DNA of 64,000 nt, taken from the NCBI RefSeq assembly GCF_000830985.1, contig NZ_CP007151.1, positions 1,302,001 through 1,366,000 of the forward strand. The letters run 5' to 3'. Origin of the DNA: Marinobacter similis. GTDB taxonomy: Bacteria > Pseudomonadota > Gammaproteobacteria > Pseudomonadales > Oleiphilaceae. Below the pieces are notes generated by a model. The model saw only the letters and a program-made list of their open reading frames with translations, was not told the origin of the DNA and made no database searches. A program made the position numbers and the translations under genes. Below are positions 45,163 to 58,103 of the stretch, one piece after another. The first letter of the stretch is position 1. The number at the start of each line of letters is the position of its first letter.

Positions 45163-47839
45163 ATGAGTGCTATGAACATCATGCTGACCCGAAAAACGCT
45201 TTTTAAGAAGGCCCTGCCTGCCGCGGCTCTGTTGGTGCTTGCCGGTTGTGGCGGCGGTTCTGACTCCGACTCCGATCTGCAGTCGGTGAACGTCGCCCTG
45301 TCCGGCTTTGTCGATATCGAAACCGGCACCCGGGTAGACGCAGATAACGCCGATGCCCTGACTTTGAATCCGACGCCCCGCAGCACTGTACAAAGCCTGC
45401 CGCAGGAATACGTGCTGGCAGGCTATGTCAGTGCCTTCGATGGTGTTTATCCCTCGATACCTGACTTTCCTTCCTTTGCCTATGCCGCCGACCCTAGTGA
45501 TGAGTTCTCGATGTCGCTGCGTACGGGGCAGTCGGTTGAGCTTCAGGCCTTTGGAACACGTGAAGGTGCTTCAGCGCTTAGATTGTCGTTGAGTAAGGGC
45601 GGTTCTGTCGTTGAGACGAAGGTGACCGACAGTATGACGAGCCAGATCCGGGTGACCAATACCACCGGTTCTGATGGTTCCTTCATGGTCCGGGTTGAGT
45701 CCGAAGGCCCCACACCCATGCTGTATGTTCTGTCGACCGCGGTGAATTCCTCAGGACAGGCGAAATCCTTTGATTGGCCGGCCCATGAATTTGTCGCAGG
45801 GGAGGCCATTGTTGCCTTGGAAGCCAGCCCCGACCCGATATCGGCCCAGGCGATGATGGCCCAGACCAACATGGTGGCGACGCAGGAATTGGCGCCGGGC
45901 CTGTGGCGCGTGAAAGCTCCGGTGCCGGCCATGGCGGTCAGTGGCCAGAATGCCCAGGTGGCAACGCTGGACTGGATCCGCTCACTGAAACAGCAGCCGG
46001 GTATTGAATCGGCAACACCGAACTACCGGATGCAGACCATGACGCCCGTGGATGAGCTTGTATGGGCTCAGCAGTCACTATGGCTTGTTGAATGGCCCGA
46101 CCGCCTGGCAGCTGGCGCCGCAGGCGGGTGCGAATGTTACGGTAGCGGTTATGGATACCGGTCTGTACCGGGCCTCCAGTGATAACTGGCATCAGGACAT
46201 CAACGCGAACGTCATTTCACCGTTACCTCCGGGGACGGATTTTGTCTCGGCGCAGTTCGACAATGACGGCGAGCCCGGGCGGGACAATAACCCAGCAGAC
46301 CCCGGCAACAGTGTGGGCGGCAGTGTCTATCACGGCACCCACGTTGCTGGCACGGTAGCCGCTGTAGTCAACGGCTCCGGTGGTGGTGGTGTCGCGTTCG
46401 AATCGACCTTGTTACCGGTCCGGGTTCTCGGTGACGGTGGTTCCGGCTCCTCCGCAGATCTGTTGGCGGCGCTGCAGTGGGTTGCTGGGTCTCCAGGCGG
46501 TCAGCCGCTGGCCGACATTGTGAACCTGAGCCTGGGTGGCCTGCCGTTCATACAGTCCATGCAGAATGCCATCAGCAACGCGACCAATCGCGGTGTGATC
46601 TTTGTGGCGGCGGCCGGCAATTCAGCGACTAGCACAGAGTCTTACCCGGCGGCCTTTGACGACGTATTCGCCGTCAGCGCCGTGGATGGCGCCGGCGAGC
46701 TGGCGTCTTATTCCAACTTCGGTACCTGGGTTGATCTGGCGGCTCCCGGTGGCGACGCCAGCCGTGATGGCAATGGCGATGGCCGTGGCGACGTGGTGGT
46801 CAGCACCAGCGTGATCAACGGGAGTGAGGAAACCTACATTGGTTTGCAGGGTACCTCCATGGCCGCGCCCCACGTCTCTGGAGTGCTGGCGCTGATGAAG
46901 GGCGAGAATGCCGCTCTGGATTACGAAGATATCAACGGCTTTCTGATGGCTGGCGATTTGACCGTGGCGGATTGCGGCAGTCAAAACTGCCCAAGGACCG
47001 AGCAGCTTGGCTGGGGTCTGCTGGACGCCAGTAAAGCGGCCTCTGCGGCCCAGGCTACGCCCATTCGCGATTTGCTCACCGCCACTCCGGCAGTTGTATC
47101 GCTCTCATCGGAAGGCGCGCGGACGGCAAGCGTGGCGCTTGACGTCTATGGCGACGATCCTAGCACGGTTACCATCAACAGCATTTCCGAGCCGCCGGCA
47201 TGGTTGTCTATTGATTCCGAACCAGCGGACAATGATTCGGGCGTGAGTTTCAACATTGCTTTGAGTCTGAATCTGGCAGCGCTGGAGCCGGGTATTTCCG
47301 AGCGAACGACGCTCGAGGTTGCATACCAGGGTGAAAGCCAGGTTCGCACTTTGGAAATTCCCGTGGTCGGTCAGCAGGTAACCGACCAACAGGCGCGCGA
47401 CGCTGGACGGCATTTTGTCCTGCTGGTCAGTCCTGAGCCCGATGGCGGTTTCTTCCAAACCGAAGCCCAGACCAACGTGGTGGCCGAGAATGGCCAGTAT
47501 CGCTTTGTGTTCGAACCCGACGATGGCGTGCCGCCAAAAGAACTGAACGAGGTGTCACCGGGCAATTACATCCTGGTGGCCGGCTCTGATCTGGATAATG
47601 ATGGCCTGATTTGTCACGGTGGTGAGGCCTGTGCCGAATACCCGGTTGCCGGGTTGCGGCAGGAAATCACCATATCGGCAGGCAACCCAATCGAAGGTAT
47701 TCGCATGACCACCAGTTATTCCCGGCCGTCGATTTCGGCGGCCTCTCCGGAGCAGCTGCCCCGGCCTGATTTCCAGGGTTATCAGTTGCTGTCACCGAAT
47801 CCGGACGCCACTAACGTGAAGGCATTATCACAACCATGA
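45163..47839 (+). pseudogene. Surface S8 family serine peptidase lipoprotein, frameshift as read
   Basis: Subtilase of about 891 residues if one T is removed near 46058 (GAGCT[T]GTATGG, giving DELYGLSSHYGLLNGPTAW); this is the only apparent insertion of the window. Lipobox LLVLAGCGGG; propeptide to about residue 290; catalytic aspartate in VAVMDTGLYRAS, histidine in YHGTHVAGTV, asparagine in FVAAAGNSATST and serine in QGTSMAAPHVSG. A beta-rich C-terminal domain follows (FFQTEAQTNVVAENGQYRF). Start not certain (45142, 45163 or 45172 in frame); GGAGG lies 12 bases before 45163. Its end overlaps the PrcB-like gene by ATGA. Confidence 0.82.
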
Positions 47840-48315
47840 CTCAATCCATTCGCAAAGCGATCAGTGTGGCGGTGTGTGTCAGTGCTTTCGGTGCCGGCTG
47901 CGCTGTCAGCCAGACCGAAACTGAGTCAGGTGCGCCGCTGGCGCGCCAGATTGCGCAGTCGGGTCACTGTGGCCTGGTTGCCCCCGGCCATATTCACCTG
48001 GCCAGCGCTGACGATGTCGACCGGCTGGAAGCCTTGCCGGGCCGCATGCTACCGCTGGCATCCTTGAGATCTGTCCAGTTCGGCAGCGAACATGTGGTAC
48101 TCGCGGCGCTGGGCCAAAAGCCCACCGGTGGATTCAGCATCACCCTGGCGGGTGCGGAAATTGTCGACGATGAACTGGTGCTCGCGGTGGACATCCAGGA
48201 GCCAGCGCCAGGAATGACGGTAAGCCAGGCGCTCACCACCCCATGCGCCGCCATTGCCGTCACGGCGTCCGGCTGGGACGATATCCGGATAGCACCGGTC
48301 GAAAACAACCGTTGA
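47836..48315 (+). CDS. PrcB-domain lipoprotein, coupled to the subtilase
   Basis: Protein of 159 residues. Lipobox FGAGC at about residue 22; the body contains [36 protein letters not shown], the typical PrcB_C pattern, then [15 protein letters not shown]. PrcB is a subunit needed with the dentilisin protease of Treponema denticola (PrcB-PrcA-PrtP), so coupling of a PrcB-like lipoprotein with an S8 lipoprotein protease suggests an analogous surface protease complex (inference). ATG overlaps the protease stop. No PrcA-like gene follows. Confidence 0.7.
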   Translation: MTQSIRKAISVAVCVSAFGAGCAVSQTETESGAPLARQIAQSGHCGLVAPGHIHLASADDVDRLEALPGRMLPLASLRSVQFGSEHVVLAALGQKPTGGFSITLAGAEIVDDELVLAVDIQEPAPGMTVSQALTTPCAAIAVTASGWDDIRIAPVENNR

Positions 48316-48382
48316 TCTTTCCGGCCGAATCCCTAAGCTATGCCCCAGCTTTTCGTTCCAATCGCGGAGTTTCTTCCTGCTT

Positions 48383-50276
<1,894 letters not shown>

Positions 50277-50283
50277 TATATCT

Positions 50284-50313
50284 AAGGGTGCTATAAAAAG
50301 CATCCTTTATTCT
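50284..50313 (+). terminator. Probable terminator after parE
   Basis: Nine-bp stem with one G-T pair: AAGGGTGCT (50284-50292) and AGCATCCTT (50299-50307), loop ATAAAA, followed by a weak T tract TATTCTTTC. Located 8 bases after the parE stop. Confidence 0.6.
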
Positions 50314-50371
50314 TTCTCTGTATTCTACAAAGTCGTTATCCTGCCAGTTTTCTTTTCGGGAAGAACCGTAA

Positions 50372-52147
50372 ATGGACTGGCAAGGCTGGTTTGCGCTGGG
50401 CCTGGCGGGCACCTCGCTAATACTCATGAGTGTTGGACGCTTAGCACCCCACATGGTGATGATGGGGGTGTTGGTCGTGCTCAGTGCCACGGGTATTGTG
50501 ACGGCCGATCAGGCGCTTTCCGGTTTCAGCAACACGGGCCTGATCACCGTGGTGGCCATGTTTGTGGTCGCCGCGGGTATCCATCACTCAGGCGGTGTCG
50601 ATCTGCTAGTGCACCACCTGCTCCGCAACCCCAGTACCGTTCGAAGCGCCCAGGCCCGGATTGCCCTGCCGGTATCCTTGCTGAGCGGATTCCTGAACAA
50701 CACCCCGGTTGTGGCTACCATGATTCCGGCGGTGCATGCCTGGTCTCGCAAGATTGGCATTTCGCCTTCCAAGCTCATGATTCCCCTGAGCTACTCCGCC
50801 ATTCTTGGCGGTACTCTCACGCTAATCGGTACCAGCACCAACCTGGTGGTTAATGGCCAGGTCCAGCAGCTTACCGGTGGTCCGGGCTTTTCCATTTTTA
50901 CCATCACTGCGGTTGGGCTTCCGGTGGCCGTGATCGGTGTTGCGGTGATGCTCTTGGTCATGCCGCGCTTCCTGCCAGATCGCAAAGACCAGCAGAAGTT
51001 TGGTTCGATGCGGGAATTTACCCTGGAAGTTGCCGTGTCCTTTGATGGTCCGCTGGTGGGAAAGACTGTGGGCGAGGCCGGCTTGCGGGAACTGGAGCGA
51101 CTCTACCTGGTCGAGATCGAACGTGACGGCAGCGTGGTTACCGCAGTGCCCTCGGAAGAGCGGCTCCGGGGTGGCGACCGCCTGGTGTTTGCCGGTGATA
51201 CCCAGGCCATCTCCGACCTGTTGCGTATCAATGGCATCGTACCTTCTGTTCACGAGGATGAGCCCAGCCTGAGTAAAGACCGGGCTGAGCGCCGGCTGGT
51301 AGAGGCGGCTTTGTCGCCCCAGTCTGATGTGCTCGGACAGACCATTCGTGATGCCCGTTTCCGTGACCGTTACGGCGCCGTGGTGCTGGCAGTCGCCCGG
51401 GGTGGTGAGCGGGTGTCCGGCAATCTCGGTAATATCCGCCTGAAACCGGGTGATGTGTTGCTGCTGGAAGCGCGTCCCGCCTTCGTCAGCCGGCAGCGCT
51501 ATAACAAAGACTTCTTGCTGATTAACGACCTGGAGACCGAGACGCCCCGCCACGACCGCGCATGGCTGTCCTGGGGCATCCTGCTGATCCTGGTCGGATT
51601 GGCGGCCTGTGGTGTGCTGACCATGCTTAACGCGGCGCTGTTGGGCGCGAGCCTGATGATTATCTCCGGCTGCTGTTCGGTAGGGCAGGCCCAGAAATCC
51701 GTGGATGTGCCGGTCATACTCACCATCGCGGCATCCTTTGCCCTGGGTGCGGCATTGCAGGAGACCGGAGCCGCGGAGTTTGTCGCTGAGGGCATTCTCG
51801 GGCTCAGTCAGGGCAATATCCTGCTGGCGGTACTGCTGGTGTACATCACCGTGTCGGTGCTGACGGAGGTCATTACCAACAACGCGGCCGCTGTCCTGGT
51901 TATCCCCATTGTGCTGTCGATGACGGCCACCATGGGGGTGGCAGCCGAGCCGTTTGTGATTGCAGTGATGATGGCTGCGTCAGCCAGTTTTGCGACGCCA
52001 CTGGGTTATCAGACCAACATGATGGTGTTTGGCCCGGGTGGCTATCGTTTTGGCGATTTCGTGCGGGTGGGGTTGCCCATGAACCTGTTCATAGGCGCCT
52101 TGACGGTAACGGTGATCGCCCTGGTGTATGGGATCAGTCCCGGCTGA
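50372..52147 (+). CDS. SLC13 family permease with TrkA-C (RCK) domains
   Basis: Predicted inner-membrane anion/dicarboxylate or sulfate sodium symporter of 591 residues. About eleven helices; helix-rich N-terminal half with PVVATMIPAVHAWSRK and GGTLTLIGTSTNLVVNG, both SLC13 (CitMHS-like) signatures; two central soluble TrkA-C domains (about 210-290 and 300-375), for example LYLVEIERDGSVVTAVPSEERLRGGDRLVFAGD and VARGGERVSGNLGNIRLKPGDVLLLE; then a second transport half with EVITNNAAAVLVIPIVLS and ATPLGYQTNMMVFGPGGYRFGDF. Substrate unknown. The last 14 bases overlap the convergent EAL gene. Confidence 0.88.
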   Translation: MDWQGWFALGLAGTSLILMSVGRLAPHMVMMGVLVVLSATGIVTADQALSGFSNTGLITVVAMFVVAAGIHHSGGVDLLVHHLLRNPSTVRSAQARIALPVSLLSGFLNNTPVVATMIPAVHAWSRKIGISPSKLMIPLSYSAILGGTLTLIGTSTNLVVNGQVQQLTGGPGFSIFTITAVGLPVAVIGVAVMLLVMPRFLPDRKDQQKFGSMREFTLEVAVSFDGPLVGKTVGEAGLRELERLYLVEIERDGSVVTAVPSEERLRGGDRLVFAGDTQAISDLLRINGIVPSVHEDEPSLSKDRAERRLVEAALSPQSDVLGQTIRDARFRDRYGAVVLAVARGGERVSGNLGNIRLKPGDVLLLEARPAFVSRQRYNKDFLLINDLETETPRHDRAWLSWGILLILVGLAACGVLTMLNAALLGASLMIISGCCSVGQAQKSVDVPVILTIAASFALGAALQETGAAEFVAEGILGLSQGNILLAVLLVYITVSVLTEVITNNAAAVLVIPIVLSMTATMGVAAEPFVIAVMMAASASFATPLGYQTNMMVFGPGGYRFGDFVRVGLPMNLFIGALTVTVIALVYGISPG

Positions 52148-53428
52148 CCCGCGGCTGCGTGGGGTTGGCTAGAATGTCGCAGCACAGGACCCGGAGTTCA
52201 CCATCGTGGGAGTAGCCCTGGGACAGGGTGATGCACATGTAGGCGCCGGTCACGCACAGGTAAGGTGCGGTAACGTGCAGGTTGTCCGGAAGTGCCAGGG
52301 CCTGGCGCAGGTATTCCTGGCGGAACCAGTCAGCGCTGCTGGTGCTTTCCAGAGGTTTGAAACGAGGGTCCAGGCTACGCGTTCCGGTATCGGAAATGAT
52401 GGTGTCGGCAATCTGAATGCCATGCTCGTTGACCAGGTAGCAGCGAGAAACCGCCTGGTGGTTGAGTAGTCCAAGACACGCTTGGTGCATCTCTGCGCCG
52501 TCGCGTAATTTATCAATTGCGTTCACAAAATAGCCCCGGAAAAACTCGGTCAGTTGCCGGGTTGGGTCGAAGGTGACCTGGTTGCGCGACTTGTACTCGT
52601 CCAGCAGCTCGTCAAAATTTGCTGGTGTGCGCGTCAGCTCTTCCAGATTGATACTGGGGGTTGTGAAATAAAAGCCCTGAACAAAATCGACTCCCGCATC
52701 TATCGAAATCAGCGCCTGCTCCCTTGTTTCCACGCCCTCCAGCAATGCCAGGCAACCTGATTGATGCAGCAGTGAAACAATGCCGTTCAAAATCTGTCTG
52801 GCTTTTCGATCTTCCGTGGCTCGGGTGAGCAGGGTCCTGTCCAGCTTCACAATATCCGGTGACAGGTTCCAGATGCGCTCAAAATTCGAGTGGCCGGCGC
52901 CAAAATCGTCGATGGCCGTAAGGCAGCCCAGCTTCTTGTAATAGGCCACCGTTTCTTTCAGCTTCTCGGCGTCATCGGTGGGTTGCTCGACAATCTCAAT
53001 GACGATTCGGTGTGGCGGCAGTCCGGTCTTTTCCAGAAGTTGACCAAAGAAGGAGTCGGCGTGGCGGCCACTGGTGACGGCCTGGGGCGAAACGTTCAAG
53101 AATAGCCAGTTCAGCTGGTCTTCGAGGCCGCTGTAATTGCGAATGTGCAGATACCGGCACAAGCGGTCCAATAGCAGATTTTCAGAGTCCGAAGCAGGCA
53201 ATTGGAACAGGTGCAGAGGCAGAACGGCTGAATCGTCGTTATCAAAAGCCCGGATCAGGCCTCATAGCCAACGATGCGTTTGTGCGAAATGCTGTAGATG
53301 GGCTGCAGTGCGGTGCGAAGGGTCAGGCCCTGGAAGTCGGCCGTCCATATATCACCCTCGTGGCTAAGCATCGGAGACAGAAGGTCGAGTTCCGGAACTG
53401 CTAGCTTTTGGGGGAGACTCTTCGACAT
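52134..53428 (-). pseudogene. EAL-domain c-di-GMP phosphodiesterase with C-terminal sensor domain (YkuI_C-like), frameshift as read
   Basis: Protein of 431 residues when one C is restored near 53259 (GAGGCC[C]TGATCCGG, giving the EAL motif in VGYEALIRAF). Other catalytic residues are present: N in FLNVSPQ, E in VIEIVEQ, DD in AIDDFGAG, K in IVKLDR, E in LLEGVET and Q in DFVQGFYF, so activity is likely. The C-terminal part from about residue 265 (TEFFRGYFVNAIDKLRDGAEMH; VSRCYLVNEHGIQIADTI) resembles the YkuI C-terminal sensor. ATG at 53428; the adjacent 53429-53685 has no gene I can support. Confidence 0.82.
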
Positions 53429-53685
53429 AGCTCATTCTGAGTGGTTGCACGACATTGCCATTCGCCGGAAAGCGGAAGGCGTAAATGCTGAATCCCAGTC
53501 GGTAACGACCAAATTTATGGGTCAGCGCAACTGGTGCAAGTGCTGAGACTGCCAAAAAAAACGTATTATTACCACTGTTTCATGTCGAAAGTGGGAATCA
53601 TTTACATGTCGAGTGAGTCAGCTAAGGTCAGGTAAACGCTTGAGAGTCGAGGGCGTTCGGAGCTGAACTGTGAATAAACGATGAT

Positions 53686-53712
53686 AAAAGGGAGGCGACC
53701 CCGAGGGTCGCC
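53686..53712 (-). terminator. Terminator of the 15-residue peptide gene
   Basis: On the minus strand a perfect 8-bp stem GGCGACCC / GGGTCGCC (53694-53712 with loop TCG) is followed by CTCCCTTTTATC. It starts 6 bases after the stop of the small peptide gene. It has no other candidate gene to serve on that strand. Confidence 0.7.
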
Positions 53713-53718
53713 ATGCAA

Positions 53719-53766
53719 TCAGTTGTTGCTGGGTACAACCACGCTTTCGTCGAAATCAAATTCCAT
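53719..53766 (-). CDS. Possible 15-residue peptide gene (MEFDFDESVVVPSNN)
   Basis: Tiny frame with features of a real gene: ATG at 53766 preceded by AAAGGA at a normal distance, 15 codons, a TGA stop, then a strong terminator 6 bases later. Upstream on the minus strand TTGTTC and TAGACT lie 16 bases apart at about 53820-53850 as a possible promoter. The peptide is acidic (MEFDFDE) then hydrophobic (VVV). I recognise no family. It could be a leader or signalling peptide, a peptide precursor, or a small-RNA locus with a chance frame. The region 53767-53984 otherwise shows no gene. Confidence 0.4.
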   Translation of the reverse strand: MEFDFDESVVVPSNN

Positions 53767-53984
53767 GTCTGTGTCCTTTCTGTCTATGAGTCCCCGTGAA
53801 GGGGGATAACAAATATGGACTTAGTCTAACTTAGGTGACTTTTTGAACAATCCGTAAAACCCGTATGCGACCAAAGGCATAGATGTATGCGTATGGTCAG
53901 AATTTCTGATGGTGGTTAGCAAAACATTTCGATAGTTTTCATCAAGTGCCGTTTCTACAATGCAGTGCGGTGGTTTAAACAGGG

Positions 53985-54548
53985 ATGGAGTTCAGGCAAA
54001 AGATGCAAATCAGAAATTCTTCCGAGCGTTATGGGATGGTCGCGGTAACGATCCACTGGTTGGTGGCCGTTGTTGTGCTGGGGTTATTTGCGCTCGGGTT
54101 CTGGATGGTGGATCTCACCTACTACGACGACTGGTACAAACAAGCGCCTGACATTCATCGCAGCGTGGGTATTCTTTTGTTCGGTCTGATGGTCCTGCGC
54201 GTGGTCTGGCGCGTGGCCAACGCTGGCCCCAAACCTCTGCCCAGTCACAAGCGCTGGGAAGTCGCCAGCGCCCATGCAGCTCACGGCTTGCTGTATCTAC
54301 TATTGTTCGTGGCGATGGTCAGCGGTTACCTCATTTCTACCGCCGACGGTTCTTCCATCGATGTGTTTGGCTGGTTTGAGGTGCCGTCCGTCACCGGCCA
54401 GATTAAAGGCCTGGAAGACACTGCTGGCACAGTGCATTACTGGTCGACCTGGGCAATCGTGGCCCTGGCCGGGGTGCACGCAGCTGGCGCGTTGAAACAC
54501 CATGTAATTGATCGTGATAACACACTACGGCGTATGCTTGGTCGTTAG
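53985..54548 (+). CDS. Cytochrome b561-type membrane cytochrome (YceJ-like)
   Basis: Di-heme inner-membrane cytochrome of 187 residues with four helices. Candidate heme ligands: H in VTIHWLVAV (first helix), H in [11 protein letters not shown] in [12 protein letters not shown] and H in [27 protein letters not shown] is the conserved periplasmic loop. It sits 64 bases before a YceI-family gene, matching the E. coli yceJ-yceI pair. ATG at 53985 or the one at 54003 could be the start; the first gives [13 protein letters not shown], the second lacks the extra six residues. Confidence 0.87.
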   Translation: MEFRQKMQIRNSSERYGMVAVTIHWLVAVVVLGLFALGFWMVDLTYYDDWYKQAPDIHRSVGILLFGLMVLRVVWRVANAGPKPLPSHKRWEVASAHAAHGLLYLLLFVAMVSGYLISTADGSSIDVFGWFEVPSVTGQIKGLEDTAGTVHYWSTWAIVALAGVHAAGALKHHVIDRDNTLRRMLGR

Positions 54549-54612
54549 CCAAGCGTGCCTAAACAGGCTTCTTAGCCCATTCCGGGCATGGTTCATGAAA
54601 AAGGAGAAAACT

Positions 54613-55194
54613 ATGAAGAAGGTACTTCTTGCGTCTGCAGTTTCCATGGCTATGGTGGGTGCAGCCCAAGCCGATGATCACAGTGCCACATACGACTTTG
54701 ACAACAAGGGTGCGCACCAATTCGTCACCTTCAAAATTTCTCACCTCGGTTACAGCTGGCTGTATGGCCGCTTTAATGAGTTTGACGGCCAGTTCGTCTA
54801 CGATGCCGAGAACCCGGCCAACAGCTCTGTGAATGTGACCATCGATACCTCCAGCGTCGATTCGAACCACGCCGAGCGCGACAAGCACCTGCGCAGTGAA
54901 GACTTTCTATACGTAGACGAGTATCCCCAGGCCAGCTTCAAGAGTAAGCGGGTGGTGGTCGATGGCGAGGGTGAGGCCGATATTATCGGTGACCTGACTT
55001 TGCGCGGCGTGACCAAAGAGGTGACTCTGGACGCCGAACTGATCGGTCATGGCGAAGATCCGTGGGGCGGCTATCGCATGGGTTTTGAAGCTGAAACCGA
55101 GCTGCGTCTGAAAGACTTCGGCATCCCGATGGAGCTCGGCGAGGCTTCTGAGACGGTTGATATCATCATTTCCGTCGAAGGTATTCGTCAGTAA
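54613..55194 (+). CDS. yceI: YceI family periplasmic lipocalin-like protein
   Basis: Secreted protein of 193 residues. Signal peptide ([16 protein letters not shown]) followed by the YceI eight-stranded barrel: [60 protein letters not shown] and [18 protein letters not shown]. Members bind long isoprenoid chains such as polyprenyl quinones. ATG at 54613 has a perfect AAGGAG site 6 bases upstream; longer upstream frames are not needed. Partner of the cytochrome b561-type gene. A hairpin follows. Confidence 0.93.
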   Translation: MKKVLLASAVSMAMVGAAQADDHSATYDFDNKGAHQFVTFKISHLGYSWLYGRFNEFDGQFVYDAENPANSSVNVTIDTSSVDSNHAERDKHLRSEDFLYVDEYPQASFKSKRVVVDGEGEADIIGDLTLRGVTKEVTLDAELIGHGEDPWGGYRMGFEAETELRLKDFGIPMELGEASETVDIIISVEGIRQ

Positions 55195-55241
55195 GGATTG
55201 TAAAAAGGAAGGGTGCCGAAACAGGTGCCTGAGAATGAGAA

Positions 55242-55278
55242 CCAGGGTTCGGTTCTGAGTGCCGAACCCTGGCTCTAT
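55242..55278 (+). terminator. Hairpin after yceI, probable terminator
   Basis: Eleven-bp perfect arms CCAGGGTTCGG (55242-55252) and CCGAACCCTGG (55262-55272) followed by CTCTATTT. The T tract is weak, so its termination strength is uncertain. Confidence 0.55.
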
Positions 55279-55360
55279 TTAAGCAGGCTATCCCCGCCTG
55301 GCTCGATCTTCGATTCCCGCTTTTAGTACCCGCAATGGGCCTTTCTCGTCACGCCTTGGA

Positions 55361-55582
55361 TTAGCCAGACGCTTGGTTTGATCGGCACAGATGCCGTTGT
55401 CGCCAGAACTGACCAGCAAAGATAACCAGCCAGATCAGCACACCCGCCCAAAGATACGGCTCGGGAATCTGGAAAGTTCCGCTGATTGTAAACTCCACCA
55501 GGAGCATCAGGGCCACTGCCAGTAGCGCATTCACCATGGCCGTGACCATAGCTTGCCCGCAGGCTTTCAGGTTGGGTTTCAT
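55361..55582 (-). CDS. Small two-helix membrane protein
   Basis: Protein of 73 residues beginning MKPNLKACGQAMV with two hydrophobic segments (VTAMVNALLAVALMLLVEF and YLWAGVLIWLVIFAGQFW) and a basic tail. ATG at 55582 is chosen over the in-frame 55648 because GGAAC lies 6 bases upstream. No family recognised. The flanking regions 55195-55360 and 55583-55808 contain no other gene I can support. Confidence 0.55.
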   Translation of the reverse strand: MKPNLKACGQAMVTAMVNALLAVALMLLVEFTISGTFQIPEPYLWAGVLIWLVIFAGQFWRQRHLCRSNQASG

Positions 55583-55808
55583 AGTGTTCCGCTTGTGAGG
55601 AAAGTTAAACGGTCTTCTATCCGATGTTGGCGAGCATACGGTGGGCATTACAGAGTCTCCATGCGGGGTTTCCGCTATTGGAAGTTGGAGTATCTGAGCG
55701 CGCGTCCATATAATGAGCCCTCACGTCGCGGCCCGTGATTATTTCGCGTGCAACGGGTAGCATCATCGGCGTCATTCACTTCAGGTAATACAGGCAGAAG
55801 AGGCATCC

Positions 55809-58103
55809 ATGCCAGAGTTCCAGACTACGGATGAAGGCTTTGAGCGGGTTTCACTCAGGGACTACACGGAAAAGGCCTATCTCGACTACTCCATGTACGT
55901 CATCCTTGACCGGGCCCTGCCCAACGTGGGCGACGGTCTCAAGCCGGTCCAGCGGCGCATCGTATACGCGATGTCCGAACTGGGGCTGAAATCCACGTCC
56001 AAGTACAAGAAATCCGCGCGGACCGTCGGTGATGTGCTCGGTAAGTTCCATCCCCACGGTGACAGCGCCTGTTACGAAGCCATGGTGCTGATGGCGCAGC
56101 CGTTCTCTTACCGTTACCCGCTGGTGGATGGTCAGGGCAACTGGGGGTCGCCAGACGATCCCAAGTCTTTTGCCGCCATGCGTTATACCGAATCCCGCCT
56201 GGCACCGTTTGCCGAGGTGCTGCTGGGAGAGCTGGGCCAGGGCACGGTGGACTGGGTGCCGAACTTTGACGGCACCATGGACGAGCCTTCGGTTCTGCCA
56301 GCGCGTCTGCCCCATGTGCTGCTTAATGGCACCACCGGCATCGCTGTGGGTATGGCGACCGACATCCCGCCCCACAACGTGCGTGAGGTGAGTGCCGCCT
56401 GTATACGGCTTCTGGATAGCCCGGAGGCCACTGTTGATGAACTCTGTGAGCACATCAAGGGCCCGGATTTCCCCACCTACGCCGAGATCATCACGCCGCG
56501 CAAGGACATCCGCCAGATGTATGAGACTGGCCGCGGGTCTTTGCGCATGCGGGCACGGTGGATTCGCGAAAACGGCGAAATCGTCATTACTGACCTGCCG
56601 CACCAGGTGTCAGGTGCCCGCGTTCTGGAGCAGATTGCCCAGCAGATGCAGGTCAAGAAACTGCCCATGGTCGCTGACCTGCGCGACGAATCAGACCATG
56701 AGAACCCGACGCGCCTGGTGATTGTGCCGCGTTCCAACCGGGTTGATCTCGACGGTTTGATGGCGCATATGTTCGCCAGCACCGATCTGGAGAAAACCTA
56801 CCGGGTTAACATCAACGTCATCGGCAACGATGGCCGTCCCGGCGTTAAGGGCCTGCACACCATTCTGACCGAGTGGCTGACGTTCCGCCGGACCACCGTG
56901 ACGCGTCGACTGCAGCACCGCCTGGACAAAGTGCTGGCCCGACTGCACCTGCTCGAAGGTTTGTTGATCGCCTACCTGAACATCGATGAGGTGATCGAAA
57001 TTATCCGTACCGAGGACAAGCCCAAGCCGGTGCTGATGGAACGGTTCGGGTTGTCCGCGGATCAGGCTGAAGCCATTCTCGAGCTGAAACTGCGCCACCT
57101 GGCCAAGCTTGAGGAAATGAAAATCCGGGGCGAGCAGGATGAGCTGGCGGCCGAGCGTGATGAGCTTCAAACCATCCTCGGTTCCGAGGACCGCCTGCGT
57201 GAACTGATCAAGGCCGAACTTCAGGCCGATGCCGAAACCTACGGCGATGACCGTCGCTCACCGATTGTGGAGCGCGAGGAAGCCCGTGCCTTCAGTGAAA
57301 TCGATCTGGTGTCCAGCGATCCGGTTACCGTGGTGCTGTCCGAGAAAGGCTGGGTGCGAGCCGCGAAAGGCCACGACATCGAGCCTGAGGGCCTGAGCTA
57401 TAAAGCCGGTGACAGCTTTGCCCTGGCGGCACGAGGTCGCAACAACCAGCAAGCAATATTCCTGGATTCCACCGGCCGTGCCTACTCACTGATGGCGCAC
57501 AGCTTCCCGTCCGCGCGAGGGCAGGGCGAGCCGCTGACCGGCCGGATCAATCCGCCATCAGGGGCGAGTTTCTCTGGCCTGTTGATGGGCGACTCTGCTC
57601 GCAAGGCCCTGCTGGTAACCGATGGCGGTTATGGCTTCGTTACCTCGTTGAACGACATGATCAGCAAGAATCGGAACGGCAAGGCAGTGGTCAGTGTGCC
57701 CAAGGGAGCCCGGATCATGCCGCCGATCACCATTCCGACAACGGATAAAACCCTTTACCTCGGGGCAGTGTCCAATGAGGGGCGAATGCTGGTGTTTCCG
57801 CTGAGTGAATTGCCGGAGCTGGCCAAGGGCAAGGGTAACAAGATCATCAGCATCCCCTCGGCCCGGGTGCAGAACCGGGAAGAGTACGTGGTCGCCGTGG
57901 CGGTGTTTGCCGAAGATGATCAGCTGGAGATTCGTGCCGGCAAGCGCAAGATGGGCCTGCACTTCAGCGACCTTGAGCATTACCTGGGCGAGCGTGGCCG
58001 GCGTGGGCACAAGCTGCCCCGGGGCCTGCAGCGCGTTGACGGCATTGATGTGATTCCTTCTGCCGCACGGGCACAGGAAGAGGAGAGCACCGAGAGTGAG
58101 TGA
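55809..58103 (+). CDS. parC: DNA topoisomerase IV subunit A
   Basis: DNA-cleaving subunit of topoisomerase IV; length 764 is close to E. coli ParC (752). The winged-helix/tower N-terminus has [25 protein letters not shown]; the quinolone-target region [12 protein letters not shown] keeps the serine and glutamate of the sensitive form; the active tyrosine lies in [12 protein letters not shown] at about residue 120. The C-terminal beta-pinwheel carries motifs such as [15 protein letters not shown] and [20 protein letters not shown]. It overlaps serB by 8 bases. Confidence 0.96.
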   Translation: MPEFQTTDEGFERVSLRDYTEKAYLDYSMYVILDRALPNVGDGLKPVQRRIVYAMSELGLKSTSKYKKSARTVGDVLGKFHPHGDSACYEAMVLMAQPFSYRYPLVDGQGNWGSPDDPKSFAAMRYTESRLAPFAEVLLGELGQGTVDWVPNFDGTMDEPSVLPARLPHVLLNGTTGIAVGMATDIPPHNVREVSAACIRLLDSPEATVDELCEHIKGPDFPTYAEIITPRKDIRQMYETGRGSLRMRARWIRENGEIVITDLPHQVSGARVLEQIAQQMQVKKLPMVADLRDESDHENPTRLVIVPRSNRVDLDGLMAHMFASTDLEKTYRVNINVIGNDGRPGVKGLHTILTEWLTFRRTTVTRRLQHRLDKVLARLHLLEGLLIAYLNIDEVIEIIRTEDKPKPVLMERFGLSADQAEAILELKLRHLAKLEEMKIRGEQDELAAERDELQTILGSEDRLRELIKAELQADAETYGDDRRSPIVEREEARAFSEIDLVSSDPVTVVLSEKGWVRAAKGHDIEPEGLSYKAGDSFALAARGRNNQQAIFLDSTGRAYSLMAHSFPSARGQGEPLTGRINPPSGASFSGLLMGDSARKALLVTDGGYGFVTSLNDMISKNRNGKAVVSVPKGARIMPPITIPTTDKTLYLGAVSNEGRMLVFPLSELPELAKGKGNKIISIPSARVQNREEYVVAVAVFAEDDQLEIRAGKRKMGLHFSDLEHYLGERGRRGHKLPRGLQRVDGIDVIPSAARAQEEESTESE

